Below, one piece after another: positions 27,772 to 36,635 of a stretch of 64,000 bases of DNA. This DNA is from an uncultured Lachnospiraceae bacterium (GTDB lineage Bacteria > Bacillota > Clostridia > Lachnospirales > Lachnospiraceae). Where the stretch lies: assembly GCA_903789615.1 (NCBI GenBank), contig CAIFEV010000002.1, positions 1 through 64,000 on the forward strand, in the 5' to 3' direction. Under the pieces are notes generated by a model that saw only the letters and a list, made by a program, of their open reading frames with translations, made no database searches and had not been told where the DNA came from. Every line of letters starts with the position of its first letter. Within the stretch, counting starts at the first letter, position 1. The position numbers and the translations under genes were made by a program.

Positions 27772-28728
27772 TTACTTGTGTTCGCTCCGGTACGCCCGGG
27801 CGCCGGCCGCGACTTCCGTGATCTCCTGCGTGATCGCACCCTGGCGGACGCGGTTGAAGCTCACCGACAGATCTGCGAGCATGTCCTGCGCGTTGTCCGT
27901 CGCCGCGCGCATGGCTTTCATCCGCGAGTTTTCCTCGCTGGCACTCGACTCGACAAGCGCTCCGTAGACGAAGCCGCAGATGTAATTGTAGATCACCTGA
28001 TGCAGCACGCGGTGCGGGTTGGGCAGATACAGCGCGTTCTCGGAGTAGTACTCCTGTCCGTGCGGCTCTTCCTCCGCCTGCCCCAGATTAGGGTTGGCCC
28101 GGCCCTGCTCCCTGAGCTCGTCGGCATCGATGTCCGACGGGATGAACTGATCCGGGTCGATCGGAAGCATCGGGTGAACTTCCGTATTCATGCGCATGGT
28201 GTTGACCATGCGCGTGTAGATCATCGTGATGCCGCTGATCTGACCGCTCACGTAGGCCTGGATCAGTTCCTCCATGATAAGCCTGGAGCGGTGCATGTTC
28301 GGGGAGACGCTGGTGTAGTAGAAGTCGGCGACCGGATATCCCTTCGCCGTCAGGTACTGGCGCCCCACTTCGCCGATCACGTAGAACCGGTAATTCGGAA
28401 GATCCTTCACATACTTTTCCGCGGTCTTTAAAACGTCCATGTTGAAGGACCCGCACATGCCCTTGTCGCCGGTCATGACGATGATGGCGAGCGGGGCCGC
28501 GGCATTTCTTCTCGGAGAGTCCGCAAAATACATACTGTCAATATGCGGGAAATGGTACAGGATCTTGCCAATCTCCTGCTGGAGCGCGTAAAAGTACGGC
28601 TCGCTGTTTTTCAAGTTTTTTCTGGCCTTCTGCATCTTGATGGAGGAGATCATGTACATGGCTCTCGTGATCTTCATCGTGTCATTGATGCTTTTGATCC
28701 TGTCGCGGATTTCCTTTTCACTTGCCAT
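27772..28728 (-). CDS. atpG: ATP synthase F1 gamma subunit
   Basis: The central shaft. The start is ATG at 28728, giving the canonical EIRDRIKSINDTMKITRAM; the longer frame overlaps atpA. Its 318 aa exceed the usual length of about 285 because of an acidic insertion around residues 190-235 (IPSDIDADELREQG and following). The C-terminus (FNRVRQGAITQEITEVAAGA) is typical. It overlaps the atpA stop by 11 nt. Confidence 0.95.
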   Translation of the reverse strand: MASEKEIRDRIKSINDTMKITRAMYMISSIKMQKARKNLKNSEPYFYALQQEIGKILYHFPHIDSMYFADSPRRNAAAPLAIIVMTGDKGMCGSFNMDVLKTAEKYVKDLPNYRFYVIGEVGRQYLTAKGYPVADFYYTSVSPNMHRSRLIMEELIQAYVSGQISGITMIYTRMVNTMRMNTEVHPMLPIDPDQFIPSDIDADELREQGRANPNLGQAEEEPHGQEYYSENALYLPNPHRVLHQVIYNYICGFVYGALVESSASEENSRMKAMRAATDNAQDMLADLSVSFNRVRQGAITQEITEVAAGARAYRSEHK

Positions 28729-30496
28729 TTGAAGCCTTTGTTTCTGCCTGCTTAAACTGTCCGCAGGCGTCAAGAATTGCGGCCTTCAGCGTGTCATCCA
28801 GCGTTCCGCCCACCGTGATCCGCTGCAAAATGGCAGACTGCTGCGCGTCAAAATACGCGAGAAGCTTCTGCTGTTCCTGCTTGACGGACGCCGGCGGATA
28901 CGAGTCGAAGATGTGGCCGGTAGCTGCCACGAGGGTGACAACCTGCTGCGCCATGGAAAGCGGTGAGCCGTCCCGCTGTTTGAGCAGTTCCATCAGGCTT
29001 CTGCCGTATGCCAGCTGCCGTTTGGTGGCGTCATCCAGATCTGAGGAGAACTGGGTGAACACCTCCATCTCGCGGTACTGGGCGAGGTCGATGCGGATGG
29101 ATCCGGCAGCCTTCTTCATGGCCCGGGTCTGCGCCGCGCCGCCCACACGGGACACGGAAAGTCCGACGTTGACCGCCGGGCGCTGTCCCGCGTTGAACAG
29201 GTCCTCTTCCAGATAGATCTGTCCGTCGGTTATGGAGATGACGTTGGTCGGAATGTAGGCGGACACATCTCCCGCCTGCGTCTCGATGATCGGGAGCGCA
29301 GTGATGGAACCGCCGCCCGCCTCTTTTGTGAGACGGCTGGAACGCTCCAGCAGGCGGCTGTGCAGATAGAACACGTCGCCCGGATACGCCTCACGGCCCG
29401 GGCTTCTGCCAAGCAGAAGCGAGATCGCCCGGTAGGCGACCGCGTGCTTGCTCAGGTCGTCATACACAATCAGCACATCGCGCCCGCTGTACATGAAGTA
29501 CTCCGCGAGAGCCGTTCCCGCGTACGGGGCCACATACTGCCTGGACGCCGTCTCCGCCGCCGTCGCGGCCACGACGATGGTATAGGAGAGCGCACCTTTT
29601 TTGCGGAAATTCTCCACGATCTGCGCGACAGAGGATTCCTTCTGGCCGATGGCCACATAGATGCAGATGACGCCCTTGCCCTTCTGGTTCAGAATTGTAT
29701 CCGTCGCGATCGTGGTCTTTCCGGTCTGGCGGTCGCCCACGATCAGCTCACGCTGGCCGCGGCCGATCGGGAACATCGAGTCGATCGCAAGGATGCCCGT
29801 TTCCAGCGGGACGCTCACCTGCTCTCGCTCGACAATGCCCGGCGCCGGAAATTCAACCGGACGGTAGCCTGAGGTGTTCTGGATCTCCCCCTTGCCGTCG
29901 ATGGGCTCGCCGAGCGCATTGACCACCCGGCCCAGGAATCCTTCGCCCACGGGGATGCCGGCAATCTGCCCGGTGCGGACGACCTTGTCGCCCTGCATGA
30001 CGTTCCGGTCGCTGCCAAACAGAATTACCCCCAGCTCATCCGGCCGGATATCCTGCACCATGCCCTTAACACCGCTCTCAAAGCACACGATCTCGCCGTA
30101 GAACGCGTGATCCGCACCGGTGACAACCGCAATGTTGTCGCCGACACTCTTCACCCGTCCGACTTCCGCGCCTGTCGCCTTGAGACGGAAGTCCGCGACA
30201 TCGTCATTCAGTTTAACCAGAAAGCTCTCCGCGACAGCCGGTGACTTGCCGGCCTTGTTGACAGCCGAGACAGAGTCCGCGAACTGCGCCACTCTGCCCT
30301 TCCGGCTCCAGTCGTATTCCCGGCCGCCAAAACGCAGGATGAATCCGCTTTCCAGCGATTTGTCCTCAATCAGTTCCAGCTTTGTGTCCGTCCCCGTATT
30401 CCGGTTGACAAATTCCCGGATCTTCCCGAGCTGATCGTCATCCGGCCGGGTCACATACAGAAGCTGGGCCTGCCCTTCTTCTCTGTCAGTACTCAA
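28718..30496 (-). CDS. atpA: ATP synthase F1 alpha subunit with an N-terminal delta-like domain
   Basis: A 592-aa protein. From about residue 98 it is a normal alpha subunit: the P-loop GDRQTGKT is at 254-261, exactly 85 residues later than in E. coli alpha (169-176). Residues about 9-77 (LYVTRPDDDQLGKIREFVNR, KSLESGFILRFGGREYDWSR and a following KGRVAQF) match the C-terminal domain of the delta subunit, with the 'sliGGf.ir.gd..yD.Svr..L..l' pattern. A linker (78-97) joins them. The operon has no separate atpH. The start is probably TTG, since no ATG exists before the delta-like part; it overlaps the atpF stop and AGGTG lies upstream. A fused delta C-domain would tie alpha to subunit b without the delta N-domain. 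Confidence 0.93.
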   Translation of the reverse strand: MSTDREEGQAQLLYVTRPDDDQLGKIREFVNRNTGTDTKLELIEDKSLESGFILRFGGREYDWSRKGRVAQFADSVSAVNKAGKSPAVAESFLVKLNDDVADFRLKATGAEVGRVKSVGDNIAVVTGADHAFYGEIVCFESGVKGMVQDIRPDELGVILFGSDRNVMQGDKVVRTGQIAGIPVGEGFLGRVVNALGEPIDGKGEIQNTSGYRPVEFPAPGIVEREQVSVPLETGILAIDSMFPIGRGQRELIVGDRQTGKTTIATDTILNQKGKGVICIYVAIGQKESSVAQIVENFRKKGALSYTIVVAATAAETASRQYVAPYAGTALAEYFMYSGRDVLIVYDDLSKHAVAYRAISLLLGRSPGREAYPGDVFYLHSRLLERSSRLTKEAGGGSITALPIIETQAGDVSAYIPTNVISITDGQIYLEEDLFNAGQRPAVNVGLSVSRVGGAAQTRAMKKAAGSIRIDLAQYREMEVFTQFSSDLDDATKRQLAYGRSLMELLKQRDGSPLSMAQQVVTLVAATGHIFDSYPPASVKQEQQKLLAYFDAQQSAILQRITVGGTLDDTLKAAILDACGQFKQAETKASNGK

Positions 30497-30981
30497 TCCT
30501 TTTCACCTGTTTCACGAATGAATTCATCGTAAAGACGGGAATCCACATCCGGTCCTGTCTGTTTTGCCGTGAGCCGGTCCGCCGCCTCGACTGCCAGCTG
30601 GGCCACTTCCTTCTCGGCCTGTTTCATCATGTCATCGTGCTTCTTCTGAATCTCGTCTTCGGCCGCTGCCTGCATTGCCTTCGCCTTTTCGCCGGCAGCG
30701 CTCATGATGTTCTGATACTCGGCGTCCGCCTTCGCGGCGGTTTCCTTCAGGATATCAGCCTGCTTCTTACGGGTCTCTTCTTCCAGCTGTGTCAGCTTTT
30801 CCTGCTGTGCCTTCGCATCTGCCGTCGCGTCGCTTGCCTTCTGGAACTGCTCGTCGATATTTTTCTGCCTCTGCGCCAGGATCTTGTCGACCCTGCCGAA
30901 CAGGAATTTCCGCATCAGGACATACAGAATCAGCAGATTGATCACGGTGCCGATGATCGTCACCAAATCAAGCTTTAACAT
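30493..30981 (-). CDS. atpF: ATP synthase F0 subunit b
   Basis: A 162-aa stator protein with one N-terminal TM segment (about 6-27) and then a long charged coiled coil rich in Ala, Lys, Glu and Gln. It overlaps the atpA start by 4 nt. It contains no delta part, so this is not the b-delta fusion known from mycobacteria. Confidence 0.94.
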   Translation of the reverse strand: MLKLDLVTIIGTVINLLILYVLMRKFLFGRVDKILAQRQKNIDEQFQKASDATADAKAQQEKLTQLEEETRKKQADILKETAAKADAEYQNIMSAAGEKAKAMQAAAEDEIQKKHDDMMKQAEKEVAQLAVEAADRLTAKQTGPDVDSRLYDEFIRETGEKD

Positions 30982-31007
30982 CTTTCACTGCCCTCCTGCT
31001 TTTGGGG

Positions 31008-31223
31008 TCATCCAAGCATAAGGATTATCAGAAGTGCGATTACAAATCCGTAGATGGCCGTTGCCTCTGCAAGGGCGCATCCGAGAATCAGGGTCGAACT
31101 GATCTTGCCCTGCGCCTCCGGCTGTCTGGCAACCGCTTCCGTCGCCTTGCCCGTCGCAATGCCAATACCGATACCGGCTCCCAGTGCTCCGAGAACCGCA
31201 AGTCCCGCTCCAAGTGCTATCAT
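31008..31223 (-). CDS. atpE: ATP synthase F0 subunit c, proton type
   Basis: A 71-aa hairpin of two TM helices joined by the polar loop ARQPEAQGK. Glu53 in [11 protein letters not shown] is the ion carrier. Na+-binding c subunits have Gln in helix 1 and Ser/Thr after the Glu. Here those positions are Ile20 and Ala54, so proton coupling is predicted. Confidence 0.96.
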   Translation of the reverse strand: MIALGAGLAVLGALGAGIGIGIATGKATEAVARQPEAQGKISSTLILGCALAEATAIYGFVIALLIILMLG

Positions 31224-31244
31224 GTTATATTACCTTCCTTCCTG

Positions 31245-31931
31245 TCATTCAATCGCATCCTGAATATAAAGACCCGTCAGGAATACGAAGACGTACGCCT
31301 GAAGGATGCCGTCAAAAAGATCAAAGTACAGACTCAGGACAGCCGGGAGAACATACGGCACGACCATCTTGATGAGTTCCATGATGACGAAGGAACCCAG
31401 TACATTGCCGAAAAGACGCATGCACAGCGACAGCGGCCGCGTGAAGACCTCCAGGATATTGATCGGGGTCACGATTGCCACCGGCTTTGTGAAACTTTTC
31501 AGCCAGCCTTTAACACTTCTGGCGCGGATGCCGGCCGCTTCGACCAGAACAATGCTCATGAGCGCCAGCGATGCCGTCACGCCCAGATCCTTTGTGGGGG
31601 ATTTGAATCCGAAGATCCCCACGATGTTGGAGAGCGCCAGGTACAGAAGCACCGTCAGCAGATACGGCACGTAACGCTTTCCCTTCTCCCCGACCACATT
31701 GCCGATGAGCGTCTCAAGCTTCGTCACCAGAAACTCGGCAAATGCCTGACGCTTCGAGATGTGATCGACCTTCATGTCATGGGTGAGCCACAGCGCCAGA
31801 ATGACCAGCACAGCCATAACCCCCCACGTCACGACAAGCGATTCCGGAATGGCAATGCCGCCGAATACCGGGATGTTGAAGACATCATCCACATTCAGCT
31901 CTGCCTTGATCGCCTGACTCAGACTGTTCAC
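31245..31931 (-). CDS. atpB: ATP synthase F0 subunit a
   Basis: The membrane stator subunit with the ion half-channels. The 228-aa protein has five or six TM segments and the essential Arg in LSLCMRLFGNVLG. It is first in the operon, with promoter 31978-32006 upstream and AAAGGAG before the ATG. No atpI precedes it. Confidence 0.96.
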   Translation of the reverse strand: MNSLSQAIKAELNVDDVFNIPVFGGIAIPESLVVTWGVMAVLVILALWLTHDMKVDHISKRQAFAEFLVTKLETLIGNVVGEKGKRYVPYLLTVLLYLALSNIVGIFGFKSPTKDLGVTASLALMSIVLVEAAGIRARSVKGWLKSFTKPVAIVTPINILEVFTRPLSLCMRLFGNVLGSFVIMELIKMVVPYVLPAVLSLYFDLFDGILQAYVFVFLTGLYIQDAIE

Positions 31932-31977
31932 ATTCAGCAGCTCCTTTCTTTCGGCTAGTTTCGCCTCTTCACGCTGA

Positions 31978-32006
31978 TTATTACTTCAATTTTCCGCATT
32001 TGTCAA
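31978..32006 (-). promoter_or_regulatory. Promoter of the ATP synthase operon
   Basis: Minus strand -35 TTGACA (32001-32006), 17-bp spacer, -10 TAATAA (31978-31983), about 47 nt upstream of the atpB ATG. It should drive atpB-E-F-A-G-D-C and the patatin gene. Confidence 0.75.
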
Positions 32007-32080
32007 ATGAATCGGCCGCGCAGCGCAGAAAAAATGTACAAAATCAGATGTGTAAATTTGGTGTCTTTTTAATGGGAAGT

Positions 32081-32115
32081 GCCCGGAAAAGCGCGGAACA
32101 TGCGGCTTTCCGGGC
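32081..32115 (-). terminator. Hairpin after sbcC
   Basis: GCCCGGAAA and TTTTCCGGGC arms with a GC-rich inner part, 15 nt past the sbcC stop. No U-run follows on the minus strand, so termination is uncertain. Confidence 0.4.
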
Positions 32116-32129
32116 GATTGCTCTTTGTA

Positions 32130-34958
32130 TTACAGGTCCGCCCCGATGAAGGCGAGACGGGAGCCTTTTTCGCCGATTCCGTCGAAATTCTTGCTGACGG
32201 AAATCTGGTACTGGATCATATTCTGCAGGGCATCGACGTGCGAGATCACGCCGACCATGCGGTCCGAGCGCGCCAGATCGTTTAAGATGCCGACCGCCGC
32301 GCGGATGGCGTCCGGGTCCAGCGTCCCGAAGCCTTCGTCGATGAAAAGCGCCTCGATGCGGGCACCGCCCTGCTCCTGCGCGACGTCGGACAGGCCCAGC
32401 GCCAGCGCCAGGGCTGCCTCGAACTGCTCGCCGCCGGACAAGGTGCTCACACTGCGGCTTCTGCCGGAGTACAAATCCAGGATGGACAGATCCAGGCCGT
32501 GGAACCCGCCGCCGGACACGTCCGTCTCGCGGCGGAAATAGTAGGCGCCGCCGGACAGGCGCGCGAGTCTCCGGTTGGCGCGGTCCACCATCCGGTCAAA
32601 CCAGACCTGCTGAACATATGTCTCGAGTCCGAGCTTGTCCGCTCCGCCGCCGCCAGCCGCCCGGGAAAGCGGCTCAAGCATGTCAAGGCGCTTTCTCTGC
32701 TTTTCAAGCGCATCCGCCAGGCGCCTCAGATCATCCAGCACACTCTCATTGGAAACTTTCCGGCTGACGATGGTCTGCAGCGTCTTCCCCGATTCCCGGA
32801 TTCTTTCGTCATTGTCCTTAAGTGCCTGAGTGTCTTCGGCAAGGTCCGGCTTCTCTTTTCCCGCAAGGCGGCCGCGGTATTCCTGCGCGCGTGCCCGGAT
32901 GGCGGCCAGCGCCTCGCCCGTTTTTCCAGCGTTATTTCTGGCCCGTTCCAGTTCCTCCTCCTGTGCCTTCACCTTGTCCGCCAGCTGCTCTGCCCGGCTT
33001 CTGGCCGCGGTCAGACTGTCAAAGGCAAGTCCCGCGGCGATGGCAGTGCGCTCCGCTTTCGCGGCCGACAGACGGCTTTCCGCCGCGGATGTCTCCGCTT
33101 CCGACTCCTGCAGCCGGGCGCGCAGCGCGTCCAGATTCTGCCGCTGTTTTTCTGTCTCCTGCCGCAGCTGTTTCAGGCGCTTCTTTCTGAGTTCCTGATT
33201 TTTTCCGGCTTGTTCAGCCCGTCTGACCTGCTGCTCCTCGAAAGCCAGGGCCGCCTGCAGATCCGCCTCCGCGTCCGGTGCAATGCCGGCTCTTTCTGCC
33301 GCCTCCTGAAACGCAGCTTCCGCAGCCTGACAGCGCACCTGCGCTTCCCCGGCCTCTTCCGAAAGCTTCACCGCGTCAGCCGCCGCGTCCCGCGCCCTTT
33401 TCGTCTTTTCATCCCGCGTCTTTTCGCTCAGATCCGGATGCTCCTGCGGCAGGACGGCGGGGTGCGGGTGATGGAGCGAGCCGCACACCGGGCACGGCTC
33501 GTCCTGCGCTAGGCTTCCTGCAAGAATTCCGGCGATGTTGGCGTTGAACGCGCGCTCGTAGTCCGCCGCCTCCCGCTGACATCTGTCCGAGAGCTTCTGG
33601 GCCTTTATAAAGTTTAAGGCAGCTTCTTCCCGGATAGCTTTTGACCTGATAAGCACCGCCTGTCTGGACTTTGCGTCCGAGAGCATCTGCTGTTTCTGCA
33701 GGCACAGCTGTCTTTCAAGCTCCGCCTTTGTGTATTCCTCTTCCGCGTCCGACAGTCCCGCAGCTTCCTGTGCCGCAGCAGCGGCCGTATCCTGGGCCGC
33801 TTTTGCTTCCGCGAGGAGCTGACGTTTTCTGGCCTCCGCCTCCCGGAGTTGCCCGGCAGCCTGCTTCATCTTCGCATCCGCCCCGTCAAGTTTTTTATAC
33901 CCCGGCAGCTGATCTGTCAGTCTGGTCAGTTCCTGTGCGCAGGCGTTTCTCTCCTGTGCCGCCGCGCCGTCAAGAAGTGCATTCAGCTGTTCTTTTGCCG
34001 CGCGCGCGGCCTTCCCGGCCTCTTTGCACTGCGCCTCCAGTTTCTCCAGAGTCTGAAATTCCGCGAGCTGTTTTTCTTTCTCTGTCCTGCGCCGCGTGAG
34101 GGCGTCGCGCTCCTCCTGCAGTCTGCCGCGCTCCTCTTCCAGATACCGGATGCGCGCCGCGTCTGCCCGGTTCACCTCCTCCAGGCTTTCTTTCGGAAGC
34201 TGCAGATCTTCCGGGACGACGCCTTCCTTTGCCCGCTGCCTCGCGGCAGCAAGGAGCCTCACAGGCGCTGCCACCGCCGTCTCCGGTTCCGCTCCCCCGG
34301 TTTCCGGCAGAAGTACAGAGGACAATCTTGTGCAGTACTGACCGGCGCTGCGTGCGTATTCTTCCTGCGCGCGCGCTTCATCGTCCGCGATCTGCCGCTT
34401 GATGCTGTCATAGATTTCCGTATGAAACAGTCCGCGGAAGATTTTCATCTTCTCACTCGTGCCGGCGGTCAGAAACGTCATGAAGCGCCCCTGCGCCAGC
34501 AGGACGATCTGCGTGAACTGCTTTTCATCCATCCCCAGGAGCTCCCGCATGCGCGCGTCCACCTGCTCCTTTCGGGAGAGGCAGCTCCCCCCTTCTTCCA
34601 TGAGTTCCGCCGTCGCCGCGTGATCTCTCATTCCCTCTCCCCGCTTCTTCGGGACCGGATAGCGCGGCGTGCGCATGATCTCGTACTGTATGCCGGCCAG
34701 CTCAAACACCAGGCTGACCCGCGTCTCTTTTTCCCACGGTGCGTACTGACACCGCACCTGGTCGCCGCGGCGTCCTTCGCTGCATGTCACGCCGAACAGT
34801 GCAAAGGTCATTGCGTCAAAAATGGCAGTTTTGCCGGCGCCCGTCTTGCCGGAGATGAGGAACAGCCCGCTGCGGCCTCCCAGCAGCTTTTCAAAATCGA
34901 TCGTCTGCTCCTGTACATACGATTCAAATGCCTGAAATGTCAGCCGGATCGGTTTCAT
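32130..34958 (-). CDS. sbcC: DNA repair exonuclease subunit SbcC
   Basis: The SMC-like ATPase of the SbcCD (Rad50-Mre11) complex, which opens hairpins and processes DNA ends. The 942-aa protein has Walker A SGKTGAGKTAIFDAM at the N-terminus, two long coiled coils, a zinc hook CPVCG in the middle, and a C-terminal signature LSGGEQFEAALALALGL with Walker B FIDEGFGTLD. It overlaps sbcD by 4 nt (ATGA). Confidence 0.95.
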   Translation of the reverse strand: MKPIRLTFQAFESYVQEQTIDFEKLLGGRSGLFLISGKTGAGKTAIFDAMTFALFGVTCSEGRRGDQVRCQYAPWEKETRVSLVFELAGIQYEIMRTPRYPVPKKRGEGMRDHAATAELMEEGGSCLSRKEQVDARMRELLGMDEKQFTQIVLLAQGRFMTFLTAGTSEKMKIFRGLFHTEIYDSIKRQIADDEARAQEEYARSAGQYCTRLSSVLLPETGGAEPETAVAAPVRLLAAARQRAKEGVVPEDLQLPKESLEEVNRADAARIRYLEEERGRLQEERDALTRRRTEKEKQLAEFQTLEKLEAQCKEAGKAARAAKEQLNALLDGAAAQERNACAQELTRLTDQLPGYKKLDGADAKMKQAAGQLREAEARKRQLLAEAKAAQDTAAAAAQEAAGLSDAEEEYTKAELERQLCLQKQQMLSDAKSRQAVLIRSKAIREEAALNFIKAQKLSDRCQREAADYERAFNANIAGILAGSLAQDEPCPVCGSLHHPHPAVLPQEHPDLSEKTRDEKTKRARDAAADAVKLSEEAGEAQVRCQAAEAAFQEAAERAGIAPDAEADLQAALAFEEQQVRRAEQAGKNQELRKKRLKQLRQETEKQRQNLDALRARLQESEAETSAAESRLSAAKAERTAIAAGLAFDSLTAARSRAEQLADKVKAQEEELERARNNAGKTGEALAAIRARAQEYRGRLAGKEKPDLAEDTQALKDNDERIRESGKTLQTIVSRKVSNESVLDDLRRLADALEKQRKRLDMLEPLSRAAGGGGADKLGLETYVQQVWFDRMVDRANRRLARLSGGAYYFRRETDVSGGGFHGLDLSILDLYSGRSRSVSTLSGGEQFEAALALALGLSDVAQEQGGARIEALFIDEGFGTLDPDAIRAAVGILNDLARSDRMVGVISHVDALQNMIQYQISVSKNFDGIGEKGSRLAFIGADL

Positions 34959-36103
34959 CTGTCATCCTCCTCTCCCGCCATCTTCCGGAAAAGGTCTGCA
35001 AGGTATTTTCTTCGGTCCTCCCGTAGGGTGCCTTCGGGGGTGAGTCTCGCGAAAAATTCGACGGTGAGTTCTTCCGGGGTCTTGCCCTCCAGCCGCCCGG
35101 CCGTACTGTCCGGCGTGTGCGCGTCAAAAAGCTGCGGGTAGGCAAGCGTCACAATATTGGGATAATACTGGCGCAGACGGTTCATGCCGTCGGGAACGGG
35201 CGATTCATCCAGAAGCGAGACATAAAGGTAGTCGCCGCTGCCGCCCGTCTTTTCTCCCTCCGCCATGAGAGAGGCAAAGTCGGACTTCACCGCGCGCACC
35301 TGATGCAGAGGCTTCAGTTTCCGAAGAGAAATCTCCGGCACCTCCCCCGGCGCCCGAAGCGTCACGATCGGGACGGACGTGCCGCTTCCGATATTGCCTG
35401 CAGTGTACACAAGCGGCGATCCGCAGTAGCGCACCGTTTCGTTCGGGCCGATTCTTTCAGCCCGGTGTACGTGTCCTGCCGCCACATAGTCAAAGCCGCG
35501 GTAGGCGGACACGTCGACATTGTTCAGGCCGCCTCTCCCGACAGGCAGCCGGAAGCCCTCATACGTATCCCGGTAGGTTATGAACTGATGCGTCAGACAG
35601 ACATTACGCACCGACGGATCGGGAGGCTGCGTTTCCAGAGCCATGCGAACCGCTTCCGTCCAGTTTCTGGGCCGCTCTTTCACAAAGGGCCTCAGCTGAA
35701 AAGGCGTCAGGTACGGAAGGAGCGTAAAAACCACCGGGCCGTATGCATCATTAAGGCTCACCCTGGAAAGCTTCCCGTCAAAAGCCGGTGCAATGTAAAT
35801 ATTCTGTCTTGCCAGCACGCCGCTCGCAAAGGAAAGCCGGGCCGCGCTGTCATGATTGCCGGGGATGATGAGAACCGGCTTTTCCAGACAGCTAAGTTTC
35901 TCGAGAAAATCCGAGTACAGGCTGACCGTCTCGGCAGACGGCTGGGACGAGTCGTAGATGTCGCCGGCAATCAGGACCGCATCGATCTCTTCTTCCTTCA
36001 AGATTCCGATGATCTCGTCCAGGATATACGCCTGGTCCTGCGCGAGGGACAGCCCGTTTAGGCGCAAGCCAAGGTGCAGGTCGGACAAATGCGCAAATTT
36101 CAT
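34955..36103 (-). CDS. sbcD: DNA repair exonuclease subunit SbcD
   Basis: The nuclease subunit: 382 aa, with phosphoesterase motifs HLSDLHLG, AGDIYD, PGNHDS and AAGHVHRAE that bind two metal ions, and a C-terminal capping region. It is first of sbcD-sbcC. The dispersed repeat copy 2 lies 80 bp upstream of its start, in the likely promoter region. Confidence 0.95.
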   Translation of the reverse strand: MKFAHLSDLHLGLRLNGLSLAQDQAYILDEIIGILKEEEIDAVLIAGDIYDSSQPSAETVSLYSDFLEKLSCLEKPVLIIPGNHDSAARLSFASGVLARQNIYIAPAFDGKLSRVSLNDAYGPVVFTLLPYLTPFQLRPFVKERPRNWTEAVRMALETQPPDPSVRNVCLTHQFITYRDTYEGFRLPVGRGGLNNVDVSAYRGFDYVAAGHVHRAERIGPNETVRYCGSPLVYTAGNIGSGTSVPIVTLRAPGEVPEISLRKLKPLHQVRAVKSDFASLMAEGEKTGGSGDYLYVSLLDESPVPDGMNRLRQYYPNIVTLAYPQLFDAHTPDSTAGRLEGKTPEELTVEFFARLTPEGTLREDRRKYLADLFRKMAGEEDDR

Positions 36104-36182
36104 GAAAATACCGCCCCCTTTCCATCAGAGCCGCCCCGTTCACAGACAAATAGAAATGCAGGATGCCCGGGCAGGGCAGCAC

Positions 36183-36353
36183 GCATCGGAAATCGACTTT
36201 TTCCATTGTTTCCGGGGACAAATCTGGCTCTCATCAGAGGGCCCTGTCAGCAGAAACAAGTTTCTGGACATTTTCCGATGCTTTTTGCAGCTCTGACCGG
36301 GTCCTCCTGTCATCGGAAATTTCATATTTGCTGATATTGATGATGACTATTGA
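36183..36353 (-). repeat. Dispersed intergenic repeat, copy 2 (about 171 bp)
   Basis: The reverse complement of this segment aligns end to end with 6174-6345 (about 85% by eye, with one 1-bp gap near the end). It has the same inverted CATCGGAAA/TTTCCGATG arms. It lies upstream of sbcD, about 30 kb from copy 1 and in the opposite orientation. It has no coding content. Confidence 0.85.
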
Positions 36354-36396
36354 CTTTATTCTATAAAATATATATCAATAAGCAGTCAGAAGTTGA

Positions 36397-36506
36397 ATCC
36401 CGATGACAGCGGCAAATCCCGGTTCCCAATCACGCATCGGAAAAGCAAGTCAGGAAAGCATCCCGATGACAGCGGCAAAATCAGGGATTGAAGTCTTCAT
36501 CGGGAT
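36397..36506. repeat. 20-bp direct repeat pair and 10-bp inverted repeat
   Basis: ATCCCGATGACAGCGGCAAA occurs exactly at 36397-36416 and 36460-36479. The second copy's first ten bases form a perfect inverted repeat with TCATCGGGAT at 36497-36506. A CATCGGAAA arm like those of the dispersed repeat occurs between them (36435-36443), so this may be a diverged or partial relative. Confidence 0.7.
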
Positions 36507-36509
36507 TCA

Positions 36510-36549
36510 AAAAAAGCAGGATTTACGCTGACAGATACCCTGCTTTTCA
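36510..36549 (-). terminator. Terminator of the phosphodiesterase gene
   Basis: On the minus strand, AAAAGCAGG (36541-36549 region) pairs with CCTGCTTTT, followed by a T-run and GAATCC. It lies about 90 nt past the stop, beyond the 33-bp repeats. Confidence 0.7.
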
Positions 36550-36603
36550 AATCTGATGATCATTCCGCCAACAGATATCCTGCTTTTCAAGCCTGATGAT
36601 CAT
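36531..36603. repeat. 33-bp tandem direct repeat (two units, 40-bp period)
   Basis: ACAGATACCCTGCTTTTCAA with a following ATCTGATGATCAT (36531-36563) recurs at 36571-36603 with three differences. The first unit shares its CCTGCTTTT with the terminator, so the duplication may have copied a terminator arm. Confidence 0.75.
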
Positions 36604-36635
36604 CGACCACCAGCTGATTTTCCCTGTTCCGCAAC

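Noticed and set aside
30493-30981. b-delta fusion of the mycobacterial kind
   Set aside because: atpF is only 162 aa and is plain subunit b; the delta-like part lies on alpha.
30493-31244. A hidden stand-alone delta (atpH) gene in the ATP synthase operon
   Set aside because: atpF and atpA overlap, and atpF, atpE and atpB leave only short gaps; no other frame has a delta pattern.
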